Below, piece after piece: positions 44,692 to 53,425 of a stretch of 64,000 bases of DNA (position 1 is the stretch's first letter; each line of letters opens with the position of its first letter). The stretch is from DATBHM01 sp963772375 (lineage in GTDB: Bacteria > Actinomycetota > UBA4738 > JACQTL01). Both the position numbers and the translations under genes were made by a program. The notes under the pieces were generated by a model. That model had not been told where the DNA came from, made no database searches, and saw only the letters and a list, made by a program, of their open reading frames with translations. The stretch covers positions 558,001 to 622,000 of the forward strand of contig CAVYXG010000001.1 in the NCBI GenBank assembly GCA_963772375.1, in the 5' to 3' direction.

Positions 44692-47241
44692 CTACTCGGC
44701 CGCCACCGCCTGCAGCACGTCGAGCTTCGCCGCCCGGCGGGCCGGCGGCAGGGCCGCCACCACGCCGGCCAGCCCGGCGATCGCCGCGTACAGCACGAGC
44801 TGCACGACCGGCACGGCGAACGTGGTCACGCCCGAGTCCTTCATCGACGCCACGACCGCCCAGCCGAACAGGATGCCGATCACGATCCCCAGCACGGCGC
44901 CCAAGATCGAGACCACCGCGGCCTCCCACCGGATCATCGAGCGGGTCTGATGGCGCGTCATGCCGACCGCCCGGAGCAGCCCCAGCTCGCGCCTCCGTTC
45001 CAGGATCGAAAGGCCGAGCGTGTTCGCGATCCCGACCAGGCCGATGATGACGGCGAGCATCAGGAGCGCGCTCATCAAGCCCATCATGCGGTCGATCTGC
45101 TGCGCCTGGTCGGCCTTCATCTGGGCCTGATCCATCACCTTCGCCGTGGGGAACTCGCGCACGACGCCGTCGATCGTGGCCCGCACGTGCGCCGGGGTGT
45201 AGCCCTCCGCGGCCGTGAGGAAGACGCTGGTGTCCTGTTGCTGGTCCTGGCTGAAGTTCGACTGGAACGACGGCATCGAGATCAGGTAGTCGGACTGCAC
45301 CGCCGCGCCGTTGTGGAACGTCCCGACCACGGGGATCCGCTGCGTGCCCGTACGAGCGAACCGCATCGTCAGACGATCCCCGACACCCAGCCCCAGGTCC
45401 GCCGCGACGACGTCCCGGAGCATCACTCCGCCCTGCGCGAGCCCCGTCGTGGACCCGGTCACGACGCCGAGGTCGATGACGCGGTTCACGGTTTCCGGGT
45501 CCACCGCCGAGACGAACCGCGGGGAATCGCCGAGTCGCCACTCCCCGACGCGCAGCGGCGACAGCGCGGCGATCTCGGGCTTCGGCTGCAGACGCCCCGC
45601 CACGAGCGGTGTGAACGGCGTGGTCTGCCCGAATCCGGTCGCCCCGGTGACGATGTAGTCGGCGCGGAGCGTCCGGTCGAGCCCGTTCGACGCGGACGCC
45701 TTGATGGAGGCGGAGAACACCGACACGAACGCGATCAGACCGACGCCGATCATGAGCGCGGCCGCGGTCGTCGCGGTTCTCCGGGGGTTCCGCAGCGAGT
45801 TCTCCCGGGCCAGCTGTCCGGGCGCGCCGAACATGCGAGGGAGCGGCCGCGAGATGAGACCCGCCAGCGGGCGGGCGACCGTCGCGCTGGCCATCCCGAA
45901 CCCGGCGAACACCAGCACGGCCCCGCCGCCGACCCATGCCAGCTCGTTCGGGACCACGCCGAGCAGCCCGAGTCCCACGAGGACCGCCCCCACCGCGAAC
46001 ACGATGCCCCCGACGATGCCCCGGGTCTTGATGGACCGGGCGTGGGCGATGGTCTCTCGCATCGCCGCGATCGGCGGGATGCGTGCGGCCTTCCTCGCCG
46101 GCAGGATCGCCGAGAGCATCGTGATGCCGACCCCCAGCGCCATGGCCACGACGAGGGTCCGGACCTGGAACACGAGGCCGTTCGCGGGCAGGTTCATCCC
46201 GAACGCCAGCAGCAGACGCTGCAGCCCCCACGCGACCAGGAAGCCGACTCCGACGCCGACCGCAGAGGCGAACACGCCGACCACCGCCGCCTCGGCGACC
46301 ACGGACGCCGTCACCTGACGGGGGCTGGCTCCGAGGGAGCGCAGGAGGCCGTACTCGCGGGTCTGCTGGGCGACGATGATCGTGAACGTGTTGAAGATCA
46401 GGAACGCCCCGACGAACAGCGCGATCAGGGCGAACACCAGCAGCGCCGTGGAGAAGAACCCCATGTAGTACGAGAAGACGTCGCGGCCCTCGGTCGCGAC
46501 GGTAGCGGACGTCACCGCCTCGACACCCGGTGGCAGCACCGGACGGATCCGTGCCGTCAGCCCGGCCGGGGTGATGCCCGGATCGGCGACCACCTCGACC
46601 GCGTCGACCTCACCGACCTTGTTGTACAGCTCCTGCGCGGTCCGAAGGTCGAACAGTGCCATCGTGGCGCCGCCGAGATTCTGGGTCCTGCCGAACCGGA
46701 CCAGACCGACCACCGTGTACCTGGCGACCGGGCCGCCCGTGACGATCCGGATCGGCCCCCCGACGTGGAACCCGAACCGTGACGCGGTGGTCGTGTCGAG
46801 CGCGACCTGGTGCGGCCCGTTCGGGACCGACCCCCGTACGAGCGTGACGGCGGACATGCGCGACGGCCGCCATGACATGCCGAGCATCGGCCCGCCACCC
46901 GTCTGGACGAGCTTGCCCTGCGGATCGAGCAGGGCGGCGGTCCCCGAGACGTATCCCGCGGCGCTCGCGACTCCGTCGACGCTGCGAACCCGGTCGACCA
47001 CCGTGTCGACCACGGGCTGGCGGTCGCTCTGCATCCCGTAGTTCACGAATCCCGCCGACGACCGCACGTAGACGTCCACCCCCGAGGTGGACTGGTCGAC
47101 GATGCCGTTGAACATCCGGTTGAGCGTGTCGGTGAACACGTACGTGCCGGCCACGAACGCCACCCCGATGACGACCGCGATGGCGGTCCGCATCAGCCGT
47201 CCGCGATGCGCGCGCAGCCCGGAGAGGATGACGCGCAGCAT
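44692..47241 (-). CDS. ABC exporter permease, FtsX/MacB-like
   Basis: 849 residues, with two FtsX domains. An N-terminal helix (~16-37) leads to an extracytoplasmic MacB-type domain. Helices at ~260-400 contain VAQQTREYGLLRSLGASPRQ, and the last block (~725-845) contains SILERRRELGLLRAVGMTRH. More helices lie at ~405-460 and ~490-515. Such two-domain permeases move lipids, peptides or lipoproteins out of the membrane. The preceding gene on the same strand is the ATPase partner, two bases away. The substrate is unknown. Confidence 0.9.
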   Translation of the reverse strand: MLRVILSGLRAHRGRLMRTAIAVVIGVAFVAGTYVFTDTLNRMFNGIVDQSTSGVDVYVRSSAGFVNYGMQSDRQPVVDTVVDRVRSVDGVASAAGYVSGTAALLDPQGKLVQTGGGPMLGMSWRPSRMSAVTLVRGSVPNGPHQVALDTTTASRFGFHVGGPIRIVTGGPVARYTVVGLVRFGRTQNLGGATMALFDLRTAQELYNKVGEVDAVEVVADPGITPAGLTARIRPVLPPGVEAVTSATVATEGRDVFSYYMGFFSTALLVFALIALFVGAFLIFNTFTIIVAQQTREYGLLRSLGASPRQVTASVVAEAAVVGVFASAVGVGVGFLVAWGLQRLLLAFGMNLPANGLVFQVRTLVVAMALGVGITMLSAILPARKAARIPPIAAMRETIAHARSIKTRGIVGGIVFAVGAVLVGLGLLGVVPNELAWVGGGAVLVFAGFGMASATVARPLAGLISRPLPRMFGAPGQLARENSLRNPRRTATTAAALMIGVGLIAFVSVFSASIKASASNGLDRTLRADYIVTGATGFGQTTPFTPLVAGRLQPKPEIAALSPLRVGEWRLGDSPRFVSAVDPETVNRVIDLGVVTGSTTGLAQGGVMLRDVVAADLGLGVGDRLTMRFARTGTQRIPVVGTFHNGAAVQSDYLISMPSFQSNFSQDQQQDTSVFLTAAEGYTPAHVRATIDGVVREFPTAKVMDQAQMKADQAQQIDRMMGLMSALLMLAVIIGLVGIANTLGLSILERRRELGLLRAVGMTRHQTRSMIRWEAAVVSILGAVLGIVIGILFGWAVVASMKDSGVTTFAVPVVQLVLYAAIAGLAGVVAALPPARRAAKLDVLQAVAAE

Positions 47242-47243
47242 CG

Positions 47244-47999
47244 TCAGTCACCCAACCCCTTCATGTGTTCGAGGATCCCGTCGGCGGTCGGGTGGCGCAT
47301 CTCGCCTGAGATCCGCCCGTCCGACAGGAACACCACCCGATCGGCCCGGCTCGCCGCCGACGCGTCGTGGGTGACCATGACGATGGTCTGGCCGAACTCG
47401 TCGACCGCCTGCCGCATGAACCGGAGGACCTCGGCGCCCGAGCGCGAGTCGAGGTTGCCGGTCGGTTCGTCGGCGAACACGATCTCGGGGCGGTTCACCA
47501 GTGCCCGCGCCACCGCCACCCGTTGCTGCTGACCGCCGGAGAGCTGGGCGGGCAGGTGCGACAGCCGGTCGGCGATCCGGAGCGTGGCGATCACGGAGTC
47601 GAGCCATTCGTCCTGGGCCTTCCTCCCGGCGAGCGCCAGCGGCAGGGTCACGTTGTCCCCCGCGGTGAGCGTGGGGACGAGGTTGAAGAACTGGAAGATG
47701 AATCCCACCTGGTCCCGGCGGATCAGGGTGAGCTCCTTCTCGGACAGGGTGGAGAGGTCGATGTTCCCCAGCACCACCGTCCCGGCGGTGAGCCGGTCGA
47801 GGCCGGCGAGACAATGGAGCAGGGTCGACTTGCCCGAGCCGGACGGCCCCATGATCGCCGAGAACTCCCCCGCCGGGAACTCGACGTTCACGCCGTCCAG
47901 GGCTCGGACCTCCGCCTGGCCGGCGCCGTAGACCTTCACGGCGTCGACGGCCATCGCGGCGACGGCGGTCCGCTGCCGGGGTTCGGTCAGGGTGTCCAT
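47244..47999 (-). CDS. ABC exporter ATPase, LolD/MacB-like
   Basis: 251 residues. Walker A MGPSGSGKSTLLHCLAGLD (~50-68), Q-loop FIFQFFNLVPTLTAGDNVTL, signature LSGGQQQRVAVARAL and Walker B VFADEPTGNLDSRSGA are the typical MacB/LolD set. It powers the large permease encoded next. ATG 47999 is preceded by GAGGCCTCC. The 184 bases upstream (48000-48183) hold no gene; a GC-rich hairpin near 48145 is the only structure. Confidence 0.93.
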   Translation of the reverse strand: MDTLTEPRQRTAVAAMAVDAVKVYGAGQAEVRALDGVNVEFPAGEFSAIMGPSGSGKSTLLHCLAGLDRLTAGTVVLGNIDLSTLSEKELTLIRRDQVGFIFQFFNLVPTLTAGDNVTLPLALAGRKAQDEWLDSVIATLRIADRLSHLPAQLSGGQQQRVAVARALVNRPEIVFADEPTGNLDSRSGAEVLRFMRQAVDEFGQTIVMVTHDASAASRADRVVFLSDGRISGEMRHPTADGILEHMKGLGD

Positions 48000-48183
48000 G
48001 GAGGCCTCGCTTCCCGCCCCTCCGCGGTGGCGCACCGGGAGCCCCATTCCCAGCGCCCGCCGTCGGCCGGGGGCACATCCGATCGCACGGAAGACGCCCG
48101 TCTGGAAGCAGCCTCCCGGTTCGGCGGTCACGCGATGAGGTGCGAAGGGCCCGGGTCCCCCGGGACGAACCGCGGAACCGGCC

Positions 48184-48984
48184 TCAGCGGGGCGCGTCGG
48201 CGACGATCGCGAACTGGGGCGCCGCACCGGCGATGCGTCCGGAGACACCGGCGGCGGACTGGCGAACCCACTCGATGTCGCGGATGCGTTCGATCCGGAC
48301 GGCCCGCCACCCGGCCTCGTCCACGGCCTCGACCATGGGCGCAGCGGTGGTGAGCCGGGCGAACGGCAGGCTGGCCAGCATCGCCTCGTCGTACTCGCCG
48401 TGGTGGTCGTGGCCCTCACCGCGCACCTTCCGCACCCGCTGGGCGACGGAATGGCGGGCTCGGCCCACCGAGTCGCCCGGCCGCCAGATCCCCTCGAACA
48501 GCACGAGCCGCCCACCCGGCGCGGTCACGCGCCGCCACGCGGTGAGCGTGTCGACGGGGTCCATCGTGGTCCACAGCACGTGGCGTTCCATCACCGCGTC
48601 GAACGGCCCCTGCGGCGGCTCCGCCCCCCGCCCGACGTGGAACTCGACGTCGAGATCCCGTTCCCGGGCCTTGTCACGGGCCCTGCCGAGCATCTCCTCC
48701 GACAGATCGAGCGCGGTCACCCGGAACCCGAGCTCGGCCGCGAGCAGCGTCATGGCGCCGGTTCCCGCGCCGACGTCGAGCACCTTCGCCGGCGGCGGCG
48801 GGAGGAACCGCAGGAGCGCCGCCCGCCATGCGGCCGCCTCGACCGGATCGGTCGCGGCGTGCGAAGGCGTCTCGTCGTAGGTCGCGGCGTCGTCGTTCCA
48901 CCACCGCCGGATGCGGTCCTGGACGTCGCCGAACGGCGATGCCGCGGGCGTTCCCGGCGTGGCTGGGTCCGGCGTGTCCGTCAT
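48184..48984 (-). CDS. Class I SAM-dependent methyltransferase
   Basis: 266 residues. Motif I is KVLDVGAGTGAMTLLAAELG, followed by VTALDLSEEMLGRARDKARE and PGGRLVLFEGIW. The middle GHDHHGEYDEAM is distinctive. The pattern resembles methyltransferases acting on small organic molecules or metals, but no substrate can be named. It starts five bases after the thioredoxin-TPR gene's stop, so it shares that operon, with CsoR at the head. Confidence 0.8.
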   Translation of the reverse strand: MTDTPDPATPGTPAASPFGDVQDRIRRWWNDDAATYDETPSHAATDPVEAAAWRAALLRFLPPPPAKVLDVGAGTGAMTLLAAELGFRVTALDLSEEMLGRARDKARERDLDVEFHVGRGAEPPQGPFDAVMERHVLWTTMDPVDTLTAWRRVTAPGGRLVLFEGIWRPGDSVGRARHSVAQRVRKVRGEGHDHHGEYDEAMLASLPFARLTTAAPMVEAVDEAGWRAVRIERIRDIEWVRQSAAGVSGRIAGAAPQFAIVADAPR

Positions 48985-48989
48985 GGACG

Positions 48990-49796
48990 CTAGAACAGCG
49001 CGGCCGCGAGCTTCGAACGGTACTCCCGCACGAGCGAGTCGTCGTCGCCGAGGACGGCGAACACGTCGAGCATCGCCTCGCGGGCGGCGTCCCGGTCGTC
49101 CGGTGAATACGTGACCGCTCCGAGCAGCCCGTCGAGGGCCTCGCGGTACCGGCCCTCCCCGGCCATCCGCTTGGCCTGCGTGAGCGGCGAGCCGTCGGAG
49201 AGCGCCGCCCAGTCCGCCACCCGGAGCCGGGCCAGCAGGCGCCCGGCCTCCGCGTCGGGCACGAGCGGCTGCAGCAGCCGCCGAGCTTCCTCGGCGTCGC
49301 CCCGCTCGGCCAGGATCCGGCCCAGCCCGAGCAGGGCGCTCCGGTTCGACGGATCGGCCTCGAGCGCCTCGCGCAACCCCCGTTCGGCCACCTCGGGGTC
49401 GCCGGCCTGCGCGGCCTCCGCGGCCTCGGCTGCCTCCTGGTCGGCCTCCGTCGGGAGGAGCCGTTCGATGAACTCCCGCACCTGCGGCTCCGGGTAGGCA
49501 CCGATGAACTGGTCCACCGGCCGGCCGTCGACGAACGCCCACACGTTCGGGATGCTCTGGATGCGGAACTGCGACGAGACGTAGGGGTTGGCGTCGACGT
49601 CGAGCTTGGCGAGCAGGAACTCGCCCTCGTGTTCCTCGGCCACCTTCTCGAGCAGGGGGCCGAGCGTGCGGCAGGGTCCGCACCACGCCGCCCAGAAGTC
49701 GACGACGACCGGGCGTTGCTTGGATTCCTCGATGACGCGTTCCACGAAATCGTCGTCCCCGACCTCGATGACGGCCGGCGCCGGTGCGGTGGTCAT
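48990..49796 (-). CDS. Thioredoxin-TPR co-chaperone (CnoX/YbbN-like)
   Basis: 268 residues. The thioredoxin domain (1-115) has the active disulfide C39-G-P-C42 in FWAAWCGPCRTLGP, then SIPNVWAFVDGR. A long TPR-like part follows (~120-268) with DPSNRSALLGLGRILAERGD and YSPDDRDAAREAMLDVFAVL. In E. coli CnoX the equivalent protein protects substrates for GroEL and loses redox activity; here CGPC is intact, so it may still be a redox enzyme. GAGGAG precedes the ATG. It follows csoR by 57 bases. Confidence 0.88.
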   Translation of the reverse strand: MTTAPAPAVIEVGDDDFVERVIEESKQRPVVVDFWAAWCGPCRTLGPLLEKVAEEHEGEFLLAKLDVDANPYVSSQFRIQSIPNVWAFVDGRPVDQFIGAYPEPQVREFIERLLPTEADQEAAEAAEAAQAGDPEVAERGLREALEADPSNRSALLGLGRILAERGDAEEARRLLQPLVPDAEAGRLLARLRVADWAALSDGSPLTQAKRMAGEGRYREALDGLLGAVTYSPDDRDAAREAMLDVFAVLGDDDSLVREYRSKLAAALF

Positions 49797-49853
49797 GTTC
49801 GCGCTCCTCACAAGCGATCGGCGGGCCGCGGACGGCCCGTTCCACAAGGTTAT

Positions 49854-50126
49854 CTATCTCGCGAAACGCGCGACGGCGCTCACCAATTCCTCGACCTTGT
49901 CGTCGCCGTGGCCCTCCTCGAGCGCCTCGCGGACGCAGTGGCGCACGTGGTCGTCGATGAGCCCCAGCCCGACCGCCTTCAGGGCGGCCTGCACGGAGTT
50001 GAGCTGGGTGAGGACGTCGATGCAGTACTGGTCGCCCTCGACCATGCGGTGCAGGCCCCGGACCTGCCCCTCGATCCGGCGGAGCCGCTTCAGCACCTCG
50101 TCCTTGTGGATGGCGTAGCCGTACAT
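49854..50126 (-). CDS. csoR: CsoR-family copper-sensing repressor
   Basis: 90 residues, all-alpha CsoR/RcnR fold with HKDEVLKRLRRIEGQVRGLH at the N-terminus. The full copper fingerprint is visible: Y34, C35, H60, C64 and E80, the Cys-His-Cys site of true CsoR rather than the persulfide sensor CstR. It should leave DNA upon binding Cu(I). A near-perfect operator covers its own -10. No copper exporter or chaperone is in the window, so the genes behind it (thioredoxin-TPR, methyltransferase) or distant ones are the targets. Confidence 0.9.
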   Translation of the reverse strand: MYGYAIHKDEVLKRLRRIEGQVRGLHRMVEGDQYCIDVLTQLNSVQAALKAVGLGLIDDHVRHCVREALEEGHGDDKVEELVSAVARFAR

Positions 50127-50164
50127 CGATGCGCTCCCGTCTCGTCGCCCGGACCTTCCGTCCG

Positions 50165-50183
50165 AGTGTACCCCCCGGGGGTA
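50165..50183 (-). promoter_or_regulatory. CsoR operator overlapping a -10 box
   Basis: TACCCCC-C-GGGGGTA (50169-50183) is an inverted repeat of seven bases with a one-base centre, the GC-rich TACCCC/GGGGTA type bound by CsoR. The minus strand reads on to TACACT (50170-50165), a good -10 for csoR, 39 bases before its ATG. Confidence 0.75.
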
Positions 50184-50194
50184 TGCGGACCGGC

Positions 50195-51097
50195 TCAGTA
50201 CGAGACGTGCGGGCGGATGGCCTCACGCAGATCCTGGGCCAGACGCTCGGCCTCGGCGCGGCGCTTGACCGGCTCGTCGACCGGGTCGACCTCGATCGGC
50301 GGGAGGAACGTCACAGTGATCGGGACCCTCCGTGGCACGCGACTCCCGCGCGGGAGCGCCCGCTCGGTCCCCGCGACGGCGCACGGCAGGAGCGGCGCGC
50401 CGGTCGACAGCGCGATCCACGGCGCCCCCGGCAGGAACTCGAGCAGCTGTCCGGGCATCCGGGTTCCCTCCGGGAACATGCCGAGTATCTCTCTCCTGCG
50501 GACGACGTCGAGCCCGATGCGGACCGCACGGAGGTCGAAGAGATCCCGGTCGACGGAGAACGCCCCCATCCGCTGGAACCCCCACCCCACGGCCCGCACC
50601 CGGAACAGCTCGCGCTTGGCCATGAACGTGATCGGCCGGGGGCTCGCCACGGCGACCGCCGGGACATCCAACATGGACTCGTGGTTCATGCACAGGACCA
50701 CGGGTCCGTCCTCCGGCACGAGGTCGGCGCCGGCAACCGTCAGGTCGAACAGCCGTCCGAACAGCCCCGACAGCGACCTCGCGAGGTGCTGGCGGGCTCC
50801 CAGTCCGTCCGGGACGAGCGGGCCGCCCGCGCCGGGGCCGGAGGCCGCGCGCCGGGCGACGTCGACCAGGTCGCCCACGGTGCCGACCGGGCCGAGGCCC
50901 GCGTCGAGGAGGTCGACGCCGTTCGAGGTCTCGAGGGCCGCGGCGAGCTCCGCGTAGGAGAGCGAGTCGAACCCGACGTCGGCGAGCCGATCGCCGTCGG
51001 CGAGCGGCGGGCCGCCGTTGCGCCCGAGCACCCGGCCGACGGAATCGAGGACCGCGTCGCGGAGGTCGGACGAACGGTCGCCGGCGTCCTCGGACAT
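50195..51097 (-). CDS. Acyl carrier domain fused to a PlsC-type acyltransferase
   Basis: 300 residues. Residues ~8-85 form an acyl carrier domain with the phosphopantetheine Ser, S45, in VGFDSLSYAELAAAL. Residues ~125-300 form a 1-acyl-glycerol-3-phosphate acyltransferase with H139-x4-D144 (CMNHESMLD) and FPEGTR at 208-213. The enzyme would esterify lysophospholipid or another acceptor, using an acyl chain perhaps carried on its own ACP. No transmembrane helix is obvious. It shares the spacer with csoR on the same strand and is divergent from the second E1 genes. Confidence 0.85.
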   Translation of the reverse strand: MSEDAGDRSSDLRDAVLDSVGRVLGRNGGPPLADGDRLADVGFDSLSYAELAAALETSNGVDLLDAGLGPVGTVGDLVDVARRAASGPGAGGPLVPDGLGARQHLARSLSGLFGRLFDLTVAGADLVPEDGPVVLCMNHESMLDVPAVAVASPRPITFMAKRELFRVRAVGWGFQRMGAFSVDRDLFDLRAVRIGLDVVRRREILGMFPEGTRMPGQLLEFLPGAPWIALSTGAPLLPCAVAGTERALPRGSRVPRRVPITVTFLPPIEVDPVDEPVKRRAEAERLAQDLREAIRPHVSY

Positions 51098-51131
51098 GGA
51101 GCCGAATCTTACCGGCCCCCGGCACCTCGGC

Positions 51132-51137
51132 TAGACT
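51132..51137 (+). promoter_or_regulatory. Candidate -10 box TAGACT of the second E1 operon
   Basis: CGGCTAGACTGGG with CTTACC about 18 bases upstream. It predicts transcription from about 51144, ahead of both possible starts of the E1 alpha gene. Confidence 0.55.
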
Positions 51138-51272
51138 GGGGGCCCGGGAGCATCTGCCGCAGGAGCCACTCCGATCGAGGCGCCGTCCACCCGTGTGCGG
51201 GACCGGGAGGGTTCACCGCCGTCGGCTGCCCCTCGCGACGCGATCAACGACGACGCAAGGGAGGCGTTCGAC

Positions 51273-52376
51273 GTGGCCACCGAGCTGCAGCAGTCCGGGT
51301 CCCGGCACGGGGCCCTCGGTCTCAGCGACGACGACCTGCTCTCCATGTACCGGACCATGGTCACCGCCCGTCTGTGCGACGAGGCGCAGTTCCGGCTGAA
51401 CCGTCAGGGCAAGGCGCCGTTCGTGGTCCCGGTGTCCGGGCACGAGGGCTGCCAGGTCGGCACGGCCTGGGCGATGCAGCCCGGACGGGACGTGTTCCTG
51501 CCGTACTACCGTGACATGGCGGTCTGCCTCGTGGCCGGGCTGACGCCGTACGACGTGTTCCTCGGGGTGTTCGGTAAGGCGGACGACCCGTCCTCCGGCG
51601 GCCGCCAGATGCCCGCCCACTGGGGGTCGCGGCGGCTGAACATCATCACCGGATCCTCCCCCATCGCCACCCAGATCCCCCATGCGGCCGGCATCGGATA
51701 CGCCATCAGGTACCGGGGCGAGGACGCCGTGGCGGCGTGCTGGTTCGGCGACGGCGGCACCAGCGAGGGCGACTGGCACGAGGGCCTGAACTTCTCCGGC
51801 ATCCACCGGCTGCCGGTGGTCTGGATCTGCGAGAACAACCGGTACGCCATCTCCGTCCCGCTCTCCAAGCAGATGGGCGTGCGCTCGGTCGCCGACCGGG
51901 CGGTGGCCTACGGGTTCGACGGCGTGAGCGTCGACGGCAACGACGTCCTGGCCTGCTACGAGGCGATGACCCGAGCCGTCGACCGGGCCCGGAACGGCGG
52001 CGGCCCCACCCTGATCGAGTGCACCACCTACCGGTTCCATCCGCACACCTCCGACGACGACGACCGCACGTACCGCTCCCGCGAGGAGGTGGAGGAGGCC
52101 CGGGCCAGGGACCCGATCCTGCTGTTCGGGAACCACCTCCAGGAGCTCGGCCTGCTCGACGCCGAGGGGGTCGAGCGGATTCGCGCCGAAATCAAGGAAC
52201 AGGTCGACGCCGAGGTCGACCGGGCGTGGAACGCGTCCGACCCCGCGCCGGACACCGTGCTCCACCACCTGTTCGCGGACTCGAGCGCCGGCCAGGCCGC
52301 CGACCTCGAGACGACCGGCGGCGAGGCGGTCCCAGCCGAGTCCCCGTCCGCCGGCCCCGGGTCCCCGGAGGCCTGA
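51273..52376 (+). CDS. 2-oxoacid dehydrogenase E1 component, alpha subunit (second set)
   Basis: 367 residues from a GTG eight bases after GGGAGG. An earlier in-frame GTG at 51195 would add 26 residues without family similarity. The ThDP motif starts CWFGDGGTSEGDWHEGLNFS and ends ICENNRYAIS; PVSGHEGCQVGTAWAM, YYRDMAVCLVAGL and YRFHPHTSDDDDRTYRS point to the branched-chain (BkdA) type. A low-complexity tail (~345-367) is unusual. It pairs with the next gene; no second E2 is in the window, so it may share the E2 of the first cluster or have one elsewhere. Confidence 0.92.
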   Translation: MATELQQSGSRHGALGLSDDDLLSMYRTMVTARLCDEAQFRLNRQGKAPFVVPVSGHEGCQVGTAWAMQPGRDVFLPYYRDMAVCLVAGLTPYDVFLGVFGKADDPSSGGRQMPAHWGSRRLNIITGSSPIATQIPHAAGIGYAIRYRGEDAVAACWFGDGGTSEGDWHEGLNFSGIHRLPVVWICENNRYAISVPLSKQMGVRSVADRAVAYGFDGVSVDGNDVLACYEAMTRAVDRARNGGGPTLIECTTYRFHPHTSDDDDRTYRSREEVEEARARDPILLFGNHLQELGLLDAEGVERIRAEIKEQVDAEVDRAWNASDPAPDTVLHHLFADSSAGQAADLETTGGEAVPAESPSAGPGSPEA

Positions 52377-52377
52377 G

Positions 52378-53364
52378 ATGACCGAGAAGAACGTCGTCCA
52401 GACGATCCACGACACGCTCGAGGAGGAGATGCACGACGACGACCGCGTGGTCGTCCTCGGCGAGGACGTCGGCGCGCGGGGCGGGGTGTTCCGGGTCACG
52501 GCGGGGTTCCTCGACGAGTTCGGCGAACGGCGTGTGATCGACACCCCGCTCGCGGAGTCCGGCATCGTCGGCGTGGCGATCGGCATGGCCTTGCACGGCA
52601 TGCTGCCGGTGGCCGAGATCCAGTTCGCCGACTTCATCCACCCGGCGTTCGACCAGCTGGTGAGCGAGGCCGCACGGATCCGGTACCGGTCGAACGGCGA
52701 CTTCGGCGTGCCGCTCGTCGTCCGGGCGCCGTGGGGCGGCGGCGTCCACGGGGCGCTCTACCACTCGCAGTCGATCGAGGCCTTCTACGGGCACGTGCCC
52801 GGGCTGAAGACGGTCGTGCCGTCGACGCCGTACGACGCGAAGGGCCTGCTGCGGGCGGCCATCCGCGACCCCGACCCCGTGCTGTTCCTCGAGCACAAGA
52901 AGACGTACCGGCTGATCAAGGGCGAGGTCCCCGACGAGCCCTACGAGGTGCCGATCGGCGTCGCCGACGTGAAGCGGGAGGGATCGGACCTCACCGTGAT
53001 CGCGTACGGGCTGATGCTCCACCTGTGCCTCGAGGCGGCCGAGAAGCTCGCGGCGGAGGACGGATTCGAGGCGGAGGTGGTCGACCTCAGGACCATCGCG
53101 CCCCTCGACAAGCGGACCATCCTCGACTCCGTCCGCAAGACCGCGAAGGCCATGGTGGTCTACGAGGACAACCGAACCTACGGAGCCGGGGCCGAGGTCA
53201 TGGCCACGATCGCCGAGGAGCTGATGTTCGAGCTCGATGGGCCGCTCGTGCGGATCGGAGGGCCCGACATCCCGGCCATGCCGTTCGCCGGACCGCTCGA
53301 GCACGCGTATATGCCCGACGCCCAGGGCATCCACGCGCGCATGCGGGAGCTGGCGAAATTCTGA
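52378..53364 (+). CDS. 2-oxoacid dehydrogenase E1 component, beta subunit (second set)
   Basis: 328 residues, normal length. VVVLGEDVGARGGVFRVTAG, TPLAESGIVGVAIGMALHGM, RAPWGGGVHGALYHSQSIEA and VVDLRTIAPLDKRTILDSV are characteristic; the branched-chain E1 beta type fits best. The ATG is one base beyond the E1 alpha TGA. lipA follows, with a promoter of its own in the 61-base gap. Confidence 0.93.
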   Translation: MTEKNVVQTIHDTLEEEMHDDDRVVVLGEDVGARGGVFRVTAGFLDEFGERRVIDTPLAESGIVGVAIGMALHGMLPVAEIQFADFIHPAFDQLVSEAARIRYRSNGDFGVPLVVRAPWGGGVHGALYHSQSIEAFYGHVPGLKTVVPSTPYDAKGLLRAAIRDPDPVLFLEHKKTYRLIKGEVPDEPYEVPIGVADVKREGSDLTVIAYGLMLHLCLEAAEKLAAEDGFEAEVVDLRTIAPLDKRTILDSVRKTAKAMVVYEDNRTYGAGAEVMATIAEELMFELDGPLVRIGGPDIPAMPFAGPLEHAYMPDAQGIHARMRELAKF

Positions 53365-53389
53365 CGGGCGGCCCGGCGTCGCCCCGTCG

Positions 53390-53417
53390 TTGGGCCGATT
53401 CGTTCCGGGGCTAGACT
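53390..53417 (+). promoter_or_regulatory. Leaderless promoter of lipA
   Basis: TTGGGC (53390-53395), 16 bases, TAGACT (53412-53417), then GGGTCGCG and the ATG at 53426. Initiation would fall on or within two bases of the start codon, so the lipA transcript is probably leaderless. Confidence 0.65.
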
Positions 53418-53425
53418 GGGTCGCG

